Program-made: the position numbers and the translations under genes
Assembly (NCBI GenBank): GCA_035542775.1
Contig: DATKKX010000157.1
Span: 1-29,498, forward strand
Length of the DNA: 29,498 nt
Direction: 5' to 3'
Origin: DATKKX01 sp035542775
Lineage (GTDB): Bacteria > Planctomycetota > Phycisphaerae > UBA1845 > UTPLA1
The notes under the pieces: generated by a model
Seen by the model: the letters and a program-made list of their open reading frames with translations, nothing else
The model's database searches: none
Told to the model about the DNA's origin: nothing
Part shown: positions 1 through 7,451 of the stretch, piece after piece
Layout: the number at the start of each line of letters is the position of its first letter
Numbering within the stretch: position 1 is the stretch's first letter

Positions 1-15
1 CGCGGATTGTGGTAG

Positions 16-34
16 GATGCGCCGTCGGCGCATC
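16..34. repeat. Perfect inverted repeat (hairpin) before the response regulator gene
   Basis: Arms GATGCGCC (16-23) and GGCGCATC (27-34) are perfect complements around the 3-nt loop GTC. The hairpin ends about 45 nt before the response regulator start. No T run follows, so a classical intrinsic terminator is not supported. It could be a leader hairpin, the 3' end of an upstream transcript, or an operator. Confidence 0.5.
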
Positions 35-79
35 GGTCGAGCCCGCCGCAGGTCCGCCCAGCGCAAGGAGCATCCACGT

Positions 80-493
80 ATGTCCGACGCCCCACCCCTG
101 ATCCTGTTGGTCGATGACGACGTGGATTTTCTCGAGATCAACCGGCACATCCTCGAACCGAGAGGCTACCGCGTGGCCTGCGCCGCGGACCCCAAGCAGG
201 CCTGGGAGCGGATGGCTCAGGAAAAACCCGCCCTGATCGTCACCGACCTGATGATGAGCGATCTGGATGCCGGCTTCTCATTCTCCCGTCAGATCAAGGA
301 AGACCCCCGCTTCAGCGACGTGCCCATCATTATCGCCACCGCGGTGACCAGTCAGGCGGGCATGGATTTCCGCCCGCGCACCGCCGAAGACCTCGCCGCG
401 ATGAGCGTCGACGCCTACTTCGACAAGCCGATCCCGTCGAAAGCGCTGCTGGAGAAGGTCGCGGAACTGTTGAAGAAGACCAAGCAGCAGTAG
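80..493 (+). CDS. Single-domain CheY-like response regulator
   Basis: This 137-residue protein is a stand-alone receiver (REC) domain with no output domain, so it would act by phosphorylation-dependent protein-protein contact. Visible REC features are the acidic cluster VDDD at residues 11-14, the likely phospho-acceptor D56 in VTDLMM, the switch threonine T87 in IIATA, and the conserved lysine K116 in FDKPI. The loop between T87 and K116 (29 residues) is longer than in CheY. The ATG at 80 is chosen because AAGGAG (65-70) lies 9 nt upstream; an in-frame ATG at 17 would add an Arg-rich stretch unlike any REC domain. No histidine kinase is in the window, so the partner is unknown. Confidence 0.9.
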   Translation: MSDAPPLILLVDDDVDFLEINRHILEPRGYRVACAADPKQAWERMAQEKPALIVTDLMMSDLDAGFSFSRQIKEDPRFSDVPIIIATAVTSQAGMDFRPRTAEDLAAMSVDAYFDKPIPSKALLEKVAELLKKTKQQ

Positions 494-538
494 GCGAGCA
501 TTACGACGGATCCGCGCACCTTTTGAGAATACGCCGGC

Positions 539-1240
539 TCAGTTGTACGCAGAAACACCGGTCTTTTCGCCGACCCAGTCAAGCATCTCTTTGAAAACTG
601 GGCAGTTGACTTGGTTGTTTTGGATGTGAATGAGAGATCGTATATCTCGGACTCTGCGGAGCACCGCTTGCGCATCCTTGGTGTCCCGGTAGGCGCGCTT
701 CTTGGCGCTCTTCGTCAAGAACAACTCCTCAACGATCCGTTTCGGAGGCCGCGTCTGGTTTTGATCTTCCACCGGAATACGCCATCCACCCAACCGATCC
801 CTCGTCCCCAGGAAAGCGCGCAGTTCCTCCCCGGCGGCCAGTAGTAGCATCTCAAGATCGTGCTTTAGAGCCGTCGGGAAAAAACGCTCCAGAGCCTGGC
901 CGGCTTGGCCATCGTTCATGTGGAAGTGCTCGGTCAACGATGCCCTGACAAGCCTAGCCTGACAGATCCGCAGATCATCGAGGCCGTCGTGCCGAAAACA
1001 TGTCGAGGAGTACTCGGCATTCGGATACAAATCAGGCAAGCCCACGACCAAATCAGCGGCATTGTTCCTCAGCTTCTCTGCCGCCCGGTGCCCAATCTTC
1101 CGAAAGAAACGAGATTTGTCATCTAGAGGAATGACACTGATGCCATGCCCGTTAGTTCGGAGGCTCTCACGCCAACTCTCCCATAGCGTCTCCAATGCAA
1201 TTCTGTCGGCTTCGCCTTCGACGAATACCCACACCTTCAT
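539..1240 (-). CDS. DUF4276 family protein (TOPRIM-like), partner of the AAA ATPase
   Basis: This 233-residue protein starts with MKVWVFVEGEAD, the beta strand plus acidic motif (E8/E10) seen at the start of DUF4276 and TOPRIM-like proteins. Further family-like features are LVVGLPDLYP (residues 64-73, acidic strand end), KHDLEMLLLAA (126-136), PPKRIVEELF (165-174) and a late CPVFKEMLDWV (213-223). Its ATG overlaps the ATPase stop codon (ATGA at 1237-1240), so the two are translationally coupled. DUF4276 genes often sit beside such ATPases; the nuclease or effector role is inferred, not shown. Parts of the gene are near 47% G+C, well below neighbouring genes, which suggests horizontal acquisition. 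It is convergent with the response regulator, 45 bp away. Confidence 0.7.
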   Translation of the reverse strand: MKVWVFVEGEADRIALETLWESWRESLRTNGHGISVIPLDDKSRFFRKIGHRAAEKLRNNAADLVVGLPDLYPNAEYSSTCFRHDGLDDLRICQARLVRASLTEHFHMNDGQAGQALERFFPTALKHDLEMLLLAAGEELRAFLGTRDRLGGWRIPVEDQNQTRPPKRIVEELFLTKSAKKRAYRDTKDAQAVLRRVRDIRSLIHIQNNQVNCPVFKEMLDWVGEKTGVSAYN

Positions 1241-2541
1241 TCCAAGGCCTCCAGCTCCCCGGAGCGGTGCAAGTCACCCAGTGTTTCCCCTATTACGTTC
1301 TCCAACATCTGACGAAGGCTTTGCCGAGTCCCCGGCCTGCGCCATTCGGCTCTCGCACCCTCGCGTGCTATAACGGCGATCTGGTCCAGACCGAAGCAGT
1401 TGAGGAGATCCGGACTATGGGTCGTCACAAGAACTTGCGCCCGCTCTGATGCCGTCTTTAGCATGTCGGCAACGATCGGAAGCAACCGCGGATGAAGGCC
1501 AACCTCCGGCTCATCAATCACGATGACAGGAGGTGGCCACGGGTTGAGGAGGCTCGCTGCTAGGCACAGGAATCGCAGTACCCCATCGGAGAGATCCCAC
1601 AGCTCCATCGGCCGGTTCATGCCTTTTTCACGGAGTCGCACGAGGACTTTGCCCGTGGCGCCGTACGCCGTTTCAGCATTAATCTCGTCGAAGCTCGGAT
1701 AGGCAGCCCGAAGAAATTCGCGAAGTTGCTCCGCACTCTCGCGATAATCATGGCGAGTAAGTATTTCGTGTAGAACATTGCCAAGATTTTCGCCCGATTG
1801 GAGCAGGAGTGTCTCGGGTTTGATATCCGCTGGCTGCGTTCTGACTGGAGCCAGTCTCCCGACATTAAATCCTGGGTACGTGCGAATTCCAGCCAACAAG
1901 AAACGTATCCACGAAGGCACTGGGTACTCGTTGACGAAACGCATCTGGGCCAAGCGCAAGGTCGTCGCGGGCATCGCCGGAGCCGTCCACTGTGCCGCTT
2001 TCGGCGCTGCGATTGGAGCTGCCTCTGCTGGTTCAGCGTCGGTCTTCGACTGCTTAACTACTTCATCAAATGGGACCAGTCGCCTCTTGCTTCTGTCGAA
2101 GATAAGGGACCGGTTGGGGTGCGACTCCAAGTACTTGAGGGGTTGGCCATGCCCGGCATCGGGCGTTACGTTACGAAGCACTTCGTGGATGGCGGCGGGC
2201 TGCCAGTACGCATCCCGTTCGATGGCGACCTCAAACACAAACTCGCGGTCCGCCAGCGCCGTCACTTGGCCCCAAAACGGATTGTAGGGGGGCTTCCGAA
2301 ATCTGATCCCCCAACTTAGCCTCCCCGAGTCGCTTGCAGCGTTGCAAATCGAAAGCAGGCCCCCGTGCCAGGAGAAAACATCAGCAAGTGGAAACTCGAC
2401 CGATTGGGCGACAAGTTGAAGGAAATCGAGCAACGTGCTCTTCCCTGTGGCGTTGGCACCGATCACGACGGTCATCGGGCCAAAATCGGCCTTAAACCCA
2501 TCCAGCAAACGGTAGCCACCGACCTCAACCGAACGGATCAT
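1237..2541 (-). CDS. AAA family ATPase (COG4637/AAA_21 type)
   Basis: This 434-residue SMC/ABC-like ATPase has Walker A GANATGKS at residues 28-35, an ABC-signature-like LSDG at 317-320, Walker B VIVIDEPE at 339-346 followed by GLHP, and an H-loop histidine at 375 in TTHSP. The C-terminal LGDLHRSGEL (421-430) resembles the end of COG4637 predicted ATPases. The ATG at 2541 is preceded by an AGGA about 10 nt upstream and begins the usual N-terminal strand (MIRSVEVGGYR). An upstream TACAAT (minus strand, 2611-2616) could be a -10 box, but its -35 is poor. The gene is coupled to the DUF4276 gene. G+C is locally as low as 43%. By analogy with OLD- and PARIS-like ATPase/TOPRIM pairs it may serve in defence, but function is untested. 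Confidence 0.85.
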   Translation of the reverse strand: MIRSVEVGGYRLLDGFKADFGPMTVVIGANATGKSTLLDFLQLVAQSVEFPLADVFSWHGGLLSICNAASDSGRLSWGIRFRKPPYNPFWGQVTALADREFVFEVAIERDAYWQPAAIHEVLRNVTPDAGHGQPLKYLESHPNRSLIFDRSKRRLVPFDEVVKQSKTDAEPAEAAPIAAPKAAQWTAPAMPATTLRLAQMRFVNEYPVPSWIRFLLAGIRTYPGFNVGRLAPVRTQPADIKPETLLLQSGENLGNVLHEILTRHDYRESAEQLREFLRAAYPSFDEINAETAYGATGKVLVRLREKGMNRPMELWDLSDGVLRFLCLAASLLNPWPPPVIVIDEPEVGLHPRLLPIVADMLKTASERAQVLVTTHSPDLLNCFGLDQIAVIAREGARAEWRRPGTRQSLRQMLENVIGETLGDLHRSGELEALE

Positions 2542-2834
2542 CTTCGCACCGTCCTTTCGACGGCTCCTCACCCGCCAGTGCCCTGCGCCCCTATGCGAAA
2601 GGCTCCCCCTATTGTACAAGCGGTTCTCGAAGGCAGGAAGCCGAGCGAGACGCCCCGCGGCCAGTTCGACCGCCCGGCGACCTTCACCTGGACCAACTCC
2701 AAGGCGATCTCGTCGCCCGCAGCGAAGAGAGCCCTCTCCGACGAGGGACAGGTCGGATATCAACACAAACTCTCCTGCCTCGGACGTCCGCTTAGAGATG
2801 AGAAACCTCTGACAGCAACTGCATCCGCAGAGCG

Positions 2835-3455
2835 TCAGGTTCTTTGGAGCAACTCGTTCAACTTGGCCTGCGATGCCGCCAGCACCGCGTCGTGCAGGCT
2901 CTGCCCGTGCGTGTCCATCGTCACCACGCAGGGGAAGTCCTTCACCCGGATCTTCCAGAACGCCTCCGGCGTGCCGAACTCCTGCTTGAACACACCGAGC
3001 ACCTCGATGCAGGTCTCGGCGATCAGCGTCGCCGCCCCTCCGATGGCGTGCAGATACACTGCCCCGGAATCCTTGCACGCGGCCAGCGTCCGGCCGCTCA
3101 TGCCGCCCTTGCCGATGATGCCGCGCACCCCGAAATGGGCTATCACGTCGGCCTCGTACGGCTCCTCGCGAATGCTCGTGGTCGGCCCCGCCGCGACAAA
3201 CTGGTACGTCCCGTTGTCCCGCTGGATGACCACCGGACCGCAATGGTAAATCACCCCCCCCGCCAGCCCTTCTTTCAATTCCGCATAAACTTTGGCCTCG
3301 GAGGCCGGACATCGGCCGCGGATGAACTTCTCCAGCATATATTTATGGGCGGCATCACGTCCTGTGTAGATCACGCCGCTGAGCAGAACCTGATCGCCGA
3401 CATTGAGCGCCCGTATCTCTTTCTCACTAATCGGAACCGTCAAACTGGTCGCCAT
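2835..3455 (-). CDS. fumB (beta subunit): Class I fumarate hydratase (or tartrate dehydratase), beta subunit
   Basis: This 206-residue protein matches the C-terminal (swivelling) domain of Fe-S hydro-lyases of the fumarase/L-tartrate dehydratase family. Visible motifs are GDQVLLSGVIYTGRDAAHK near the N-terminus, HCGPVV and AAGPTTS in the middle, GKGGMSG, and GAVYLHAIGGAA. With the alpha subunit upstream it forms the two-subunit class I enzyme interconverting fumarate and malate, or acting on tartrate; sequence alone does not settle the substrate. The ATG at 3455 has GAGGAAGT about 7 nt upstream, which excludes longer in-frame versions. It lies 101 bp downstream of the alpha gene on the same strand and is probably co-transcribed. 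Confidence 0.88.
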   Translation of the reverse strand: MATSLTVPISEKEIRALNVGDQVLLSGVIYTGRDAAHKYMLEKFIRGRCPASEAKVYAELKEGLAGGVIYHCGPVVIQRDNGTYQFVAAGPTTSIREEPYEADVIAHFGVRGIIGKGGMSGRTLAACKDSGAVYLHAIGGAATLIAETCIEVLGVFKQEFGTPEAFWKIRVKDFPCVVTMDTHGQSLHDAVLAASQAKLNELLQRT

Positions 3456-3556
3456 CGTGCTCACTTCCTCACGGGCCTCCGCCCGCCCCTCATTTCTCGC
3501 CCGTTTATTGCCTCCGTACCTCTGCATTTCGGTCTTTCGACGTTTCGGCGTTTTCC

Positions 3557-4432
3557 TCACGGCGCCTCGATCGTCGCCGTGTCGCCCTTGATCGTCATCA
3601 GCTTTCGCCGGTCCGCCCAGCACATGTAAGCGACCGATACGAAGAACGACGCCGGCAGCCGGTGCAACTGGGCCATCTTCACGCCCAGCACCGTCGTCTT
3701 GCCGCCGAAACCCATCGGGCCGATGCCCAGCTCATTTATTTCGCGATACAGTTGTTTTTCCAGAGCGTCCAGTTGTGGATCGACGTTGTTGTCCCCGAGG
3801 GGACGGAATAACTGCTCCTTGGCCTTGATGATGCTCGTCGCCCGATCCCCGCCGACACCGACACCCAGGATGCCGGGGGCGCAGCCCAGCCCCTGGGCCC
3901 GGAACGCCGCGTCCAGCACCACCTTGCGCACGCCCTTGATGTCGCGCGAGGCCTCGAATTCCGGCGAGGGGATGCTGTACTGGCAGCCGCAGTTCTCCGA
4001 CCCGCCACCCTTGAGCATCAGGCCGATCTTGACGTAATCGTGCTCCCATTCGTCGAAATGGATCGTCGGGAAATCGATGCCGGTGTTGTCTCCGGAGTTC
4101 TTCCCCGACAAAGCCTCCATCGCGTTGGGGCGGAGGCAGGCCCGCTTGGTGGCAATCTTCACCGCCGCCGCGACCTGCTCACGCACCTGCCGCTGCGAAA
4201 CGCCCGGGGGATACCACACGTGAAAGATCGGCGTGCCGGTATCCTGGCAGATCGGGCGGCCCGTCCGGCGAGAAAGCTGGATGTTGTCGAGGATCGTCTG
4301 CAGGGCCCCCTGAGCGGCCGAGCCGGGCTTCTCGCGCTTGCAGGCTTCGGCGAGAGCCTGTTCCACGTCGGGCGACAGATCCGTCGAGACCGACTTGATC
4401 AGTTCGACAAGGTGCTCGGTGATGTCCTGCAT
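3557..4432 (-). CDS. fumA (alpha subunit): Class I fumarate hydratase (or tartrate dehydratase), Fe-S alpha subunit
   Basis: This 291-residue protein is the iron-sulfur subunit of a two-subunit class I fumarase. The three cysteines expected to hold the 4Fe-4S cluster are visible: C62 in ICQDTGTP, C184 in GLGCAPGILG and C271 in MCWADRR. GGGSEN (142-147) and the GVGVGGD segment are also typical. The ATG at 4432 is preferred over an in-frame GTG at 4447 because GAGGG lies 6 nt upstream of the ATG and overlaps the GTG codons. It acts in the TCA cycle and is likely oxygen- and iron-sensitive, as known for the class. It is divergent from a class II fumarase gene, so the cell encodes both types side by side. 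Confidence 0.9.
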   Translation of the reverse strand: MQDITEHLVELIKSVSTDLSPDVEQALAEACKREKPGSAAQGALQTILDNIQLSRRTGRPICQDTGTPIFHVWYPPGVSQRQVREQVAAAVKIATKRACLRPNAMEALSGKNSGDNTGIDFPTIHFDEWEHDYVKIGLMLKGGGSENCGCQYSIPSPEFEASRDIKGVRKVVLDAAFRAQGLGCAPGILGVGVGGDRATSIIKAKEQLFRPLGDNNVDPQLDALEKQLYREINELGIGPMGFGGKTTVLGVKMAQLHRLPASFFVSVAYMCWADRRKLMTIKGDTATIEAP

Positions 4433-4520
4433 GAAAAACCCTCGCACGAGGACCAGGATATCAAAGCCCGGTTCGACACATCCATTATCCCGCCCACAGC
4501 GGGCAGGTCAACGGGGGAGC

Positions 4521-4599
4521 CTCACGCAGAGGCGCAGAGAATGCGAAGGCAGACTGTACCTGCACAAAAACCTCTGCGTTCTCTGCGCCCCTGCGTGAG
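4521..4599. repeat. Imperfect long inverted repeat of CTCTGCG units
   Basis: The left arm (4521-4549) and right arm (4571-4599) are complementary at 25 of 29 positions and are separated by 21 nt. The right arm is built from repeated units containing CTCTGCG with a period of about 9 bp. It sits in the 288-bp spacer between the divergent fumarase genes and would form a long hairpin in either transcript. It resembles the CTCCGTG arrays at 7428, 8945 and 27719, so it is probably one member of a dispersed family. Confidence 0.75.
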
Positions 4600-4720
4600 A
4601 TTCTCCGCCGCCCGCTCTGCTTCCTCGCAATTCGCGCTTCGTCCTACTATCCTTCCCGGTGTAGCGAAACCGGGAATGCCGCCATTCTCGCGGCCGGGCC
4701 TGCAACAAAAGGAGCCTGCC

Positions 4721-6121
4721 ATGCCGGAGCAAACCCGCATCGAGAAAGACGCCATGGGGCCGATGACCGTGCCCGCCGCTGCCTTGTGGGGAGCATCCAC
4801 CCAGCGGGCCGTCGAGAATTTCCCCATCTCCGGATACCGCTTCGGCCGGCGCTTCATCCGCGCCCTCGGTTTGATCAAGCAGGCCGCTGCGGAGGTCAAC
4901 GCCAGACTGGGCTCGCTCCCGCGGGACAAGGCTGACTTGATCACGCGCGCCGCCCAGGAGGTCATCGACGGCAATCTCGACGAACACTTTGTCCTCGACG
5001 TCTTCCAGACCGGCTCCGGCACCTCAACCAACATGAACGCCAACGAGGTCATTGCCAACCGGGCTACCCAACTGGCCGGCGGAACGATCGGCTCCAGAGA
5101 GCTGATCCATCCCAACGATCACGTCAATCAATCGCAAAGCAGCAACGACGTCATCCCGACTGCCATGTATGTATCCGCCGCCGAGGCGTTGAAGGAAGAC
5201 CTGATCCCCGCCCTCGAGCATCTGGCCGCGGCCCTGGAGGCCAAAACCAAAGCCTTCGACCCGATCGTTAAGATCGGCCGCACCCACTTGCAGGACGCCA
5301 CCCCGATCCGCCTGGGCCAGGAGTTCTCCGGTTACGCCGCCCAAATGCGCCTCGGCGTGCAGCGCGCCCGGAAAGCGATCCAGGCCTTGCGGGAGCTGCC
5401 CATCGGCGGCACGGCCGTCGGAACCGGCATCAACGCCCACAAGGGCTTCGGCAAGGCCGTCGCCGCGATCCTGTCGCAAAAGACTGGCATCGACTTCGTC
5501 GAGGCCCCCAATCACTTCGAGGCCCAGCACGCCAAGGACGGCTTCGTCGAGGCGTCGGGCCTTCTCCGCACCATCGCCGTCAGCCTGGCCAAGATCGGCA
5601 ACGACATCCGCCTGCTGGGCTGCGGGCCTCGTTGCGGAATCGGCGAGCTGCGTCTGCCCGAGACCCAGCCGGGCAGCTCCATCATGCCGGGCAAGGTCAA
5701 CCCCGTGATGTGCGAGATGGTTCTCCAGGTCGTCGCCCACGTGATCGGCGCCGACGCCGCGATCACCTACGCCGGCGCTACCATGGGCCTGCTCGACCTC
5801 CACATCGGTGCCCCCGTCATGGCCCATCACTTCCTCGAGTCTACGCGACTCCTTGCCAATGCGGCCCGCGTCTTCGCCGATCGCTGCGTCATCGGCATCG
5901 AAGCCGACGCCGATCGCGCCGGACAGCTCGTCGAGCAAAGCCTGGCCATGTGCACGTCGCTCGCCCCGGTTATCGGCTACGACAAAGCCGCCGCGATCGC
6001 CAAGAAGGCGTACGCGACCGGAAAGACCGTCCGCCAGGTCGCTCTAGAAGACCGCGTGCTTCCGCCGGAGCAGTTGGCTGCGCAGCTGGATGCGAAAAAG
6101 ATGACGGAACCGCACACGTAG
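4721..6121 (+). CDS. fumC: Class II fumarate hydratase
   Basis: This 466-residue, iron-independent fumarase catalyses reversible hydration of fumarate to L-malate. The superfamily signature GSSIMPGKVN is at residues 318-327 and holds the catalytic serine. Other family motifs are TGSGTSTNMNANEV (97-110), QSSNDVIPTAM (139-149) and GRTHLQDATP with H189 (186-195). The length matches the roughly 460-residue family norm. The ATG at 4721 has AAAAGGAG 6 nt upstream; an open upstream extension lacks family similarity. Aspartase is an alternative in the same superfamily, but these motifs fit fumarase better. It is divergent from the class I fumarase operon, suggesting alternate use under different iron or oxygen conditions (inference). 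Confidence 0.95.
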   Translation: MPEQTRIEKDAMGPMTVPAAALWGASTQRAVENFPISGYRFGRRFIRALGLIKQAAAEVNARLGSLPRDKADLITRAAQEVIDGNLDEHFVLDVFQTGSGTSTNMNANEVIANRATQLAGGTIGSRELIHPNDHVNQSQSSNDVIPTAMYVSAAEALKEDLIPALEHLAAALEAKTKAFDPIVKIGRTHLQDATPIRLGQEFSGYAAQMRLGVQRARKAIQALRELPIGGTAVGTGINAHKGFGKAVAAILSQKTGIDFVEAPNHFEAQHAKDGFVEASGLLRTIAVSLAKIGNDIRLLGCGPRCGIGELRLPETQPGSSIMPGKVNPVMCEMVLQVVAHVIGADAAITYAGATMGLLDLHIGAPVMAHHFLESTRLLANAARVFADRCVIGIEADADRAGQLVEQSLAMCTSLAPVIGYDKAAAIAKKAYATGKTVRQVALEDRVLPPEQLAAQLDAKKMTEPHT

Positions 6122-6243
6122 CGGAATCAACCTACCCGGGAACTGTCGCAACGCCGCTGTCCATTGCCTCAAACCGTGATGCTCTTATGCAGAGTCCCAG
6201 GAGACCTGGAGCGCAAGATCGGCTGCCCGCGGGCGATTCTCAT

Positions 6244-6273
6244 TTGTGCCCGGCGGAAGAACGCGGGTATAAT
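6244..6273 (+). promoter_or_regulatory. Candidate sigma70-type promoter for the lipoprotein aminopeptidase gene
   Basis: A perfect TATAAT at 6268-6273 is preceded at 18 bp by TTGTGC (6244-6249; three matches to TTGACA). A transcript would begin near 6280, just past an in-frame ATG at 6277. This supports the start codon at 6310 and a leader of about 30 nt. Confidence 0.5.
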
Positions 6274-6309
6274 CGAATGGTGGTCATACCTCGCCTGGGG
6301 TCCTCCGTG

Positions 6310-7383
6310 ATGAATCATAAAGCGTGGCCTTGTGCCATCATCGCTGTCGTTTCGCTCCTCTCCTGCGGCTGCGAAGTCGATTATTTCGCCCAACTGGTCG
6401 GCGGCGAGTTGGCCACGCTGGGCCAAGCCATGCCGATCTCGCAGGCCCTCACCGACTCCCGCCTCACCGACGACGAACGGACCAAGCTGCTGCTCACCCA
6501 GGACGTGCGGCAGTTCGGGATCGACAACATCGGCCTGACCGGCGCCAATTCCTTCACCACCTTCATCTGGGATGGCGCCGGGCCGGCGGCCTATGTTCTT
6601 TCCGCCAGCGCCAAGGACAGCCTCACGCCCTACGAGTGGTCCTTCCCCCTGCTGGGCAATTGGGAAGCCAAGGGCTTCTTCGACTTGGCCATGGCCCAGC
6701 GCCAGGCCCAGCAACTGATGGACCAGGGCTACGACGTCTTCCTGGGCGAGGCCTCGGGCTTCTCCACGCTGGGCATCCTGCCCGACCCGCTCCGGCAGTC
6801 AAACCTTGACGCCAGCGACGAGATCGACCTGGCGGAACTGATCCTTCATGAAATGACCCACTCCACCGTGATCAAGCCCTCGGATACCGATTTCTCCGAG
6901 AGCCTGGCCACGTTCATCGGCCGCCGCGCCGCCCTGGCGTGGTTCAACGAGCGGTTCGGGGCGGACTCCTCCCCAGCCCTGGCCGCCCGGGATCGCTTTA
7001 CCGACGAGGGGATCATCGACGAATTCATCAACGACCTGGTTGCCCGGATGCGGGCCTATTATGCCGATGCCGCCGCCCAGGGCATGTCGCGGGACGCCGT
7101 CATCGCCGGCCGACAAGTCGAGTTCGACGCCGCCAAGGCGCGATACGAGACCGAATACCGCCCGCGACTGGCCGATCAGGCACGCTGGGGCACGATTGGC
7201 GAGGCCGACTTCAACAACGCCATGCTCTTGACCGCGATCCGCTATCAGGGCTCGCTCTCGGACTATCAGGCCGTCCTGGACAAGGTCGGTGGCAGCTTCC
7301 GCGATGCCATCGCCGTCTTCCAGCAGGCCGCCGCTGCCGATGACAGCATGGGTTTCCTCCGCGATTGGGTCGCCTCCCATTGA
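6310..7383 (+). CDS. Putative lipoprotein zinc aminopeptidase (PF10023 type)
   Basis: This 357-residue protein has a hydrophobic signal segment at residues 8-18 and a Cys cluster (C19 or C21) that could be lipidated. YFAQLVGGELATL (25-37) follows, which is the typical N-terminal block of PF10023 aminopeptidases. The metalloprotease motif HEMTH is at 180-184 within LILHEMTHSTV. SESLATFIGRR (196-206) supplies the conserved downstream glutamate region. It is expected to be a membrane-anchored zinc peptidase facing the periplasm. The start at 6310 is supported by the TATAAT box ending at 6273. Substrate is unknown. The gene is convergent with the radical SAM gene, 45 bp away. Confidence 0.8.
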   Translation: MNHKAWPCAIIAVVSLLSCGCEVDYFAQLVGGELATLGQAMPISQALTDSRLTDDERTKLLLTQDVRQFGIDNIGLTGANSFTTFIWDGAGPAAYVLSASAKDSLTPYEWSFPLLGNWEAKGFFDLAMAQRQAQQLMDQGYDVFLGEASGFSTLGILPDPLRQSNLDASDEIDLAELILHEMTHSTVIKPSDTDFSESLATFIGRRAALAWFNERFGADSSPALAARDRFTDEGIIDEFINDLVARMRAYYADAAAQGMSRDAVIAGRQVEFDAAKARYETEYRPRLADQARWGTIGEADFNNAMLLTAIRYQGSLSDYQAVLDKVGGSFRDAIAVFQQAAAADDSMGFLRDWVASH

Positions 7384-7427
7384 GACGCGCGAAACGCGGT
7401 GCGGCTTGTTTGCCGGGTTCTTGTCTG

Positions 7428-7451
7428 CTCAGTGTCTCCGTGACTCCGTGG
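7428..7451 (+). repeat. Short 8-bp periodic array (CTCCGTGN)
   Basis: Three consecutive 8-bp units read CTCAGTGT, CTCCGTGA and CTCCGTGG. The array overlaps the stop codon and last codons of the minus-strand radical SAM gene, so it encodes that protein's C-terminal ATES residues. An inverted copy lies at 8945-8968, on the other side of the same gene. Confidence 0.6.
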
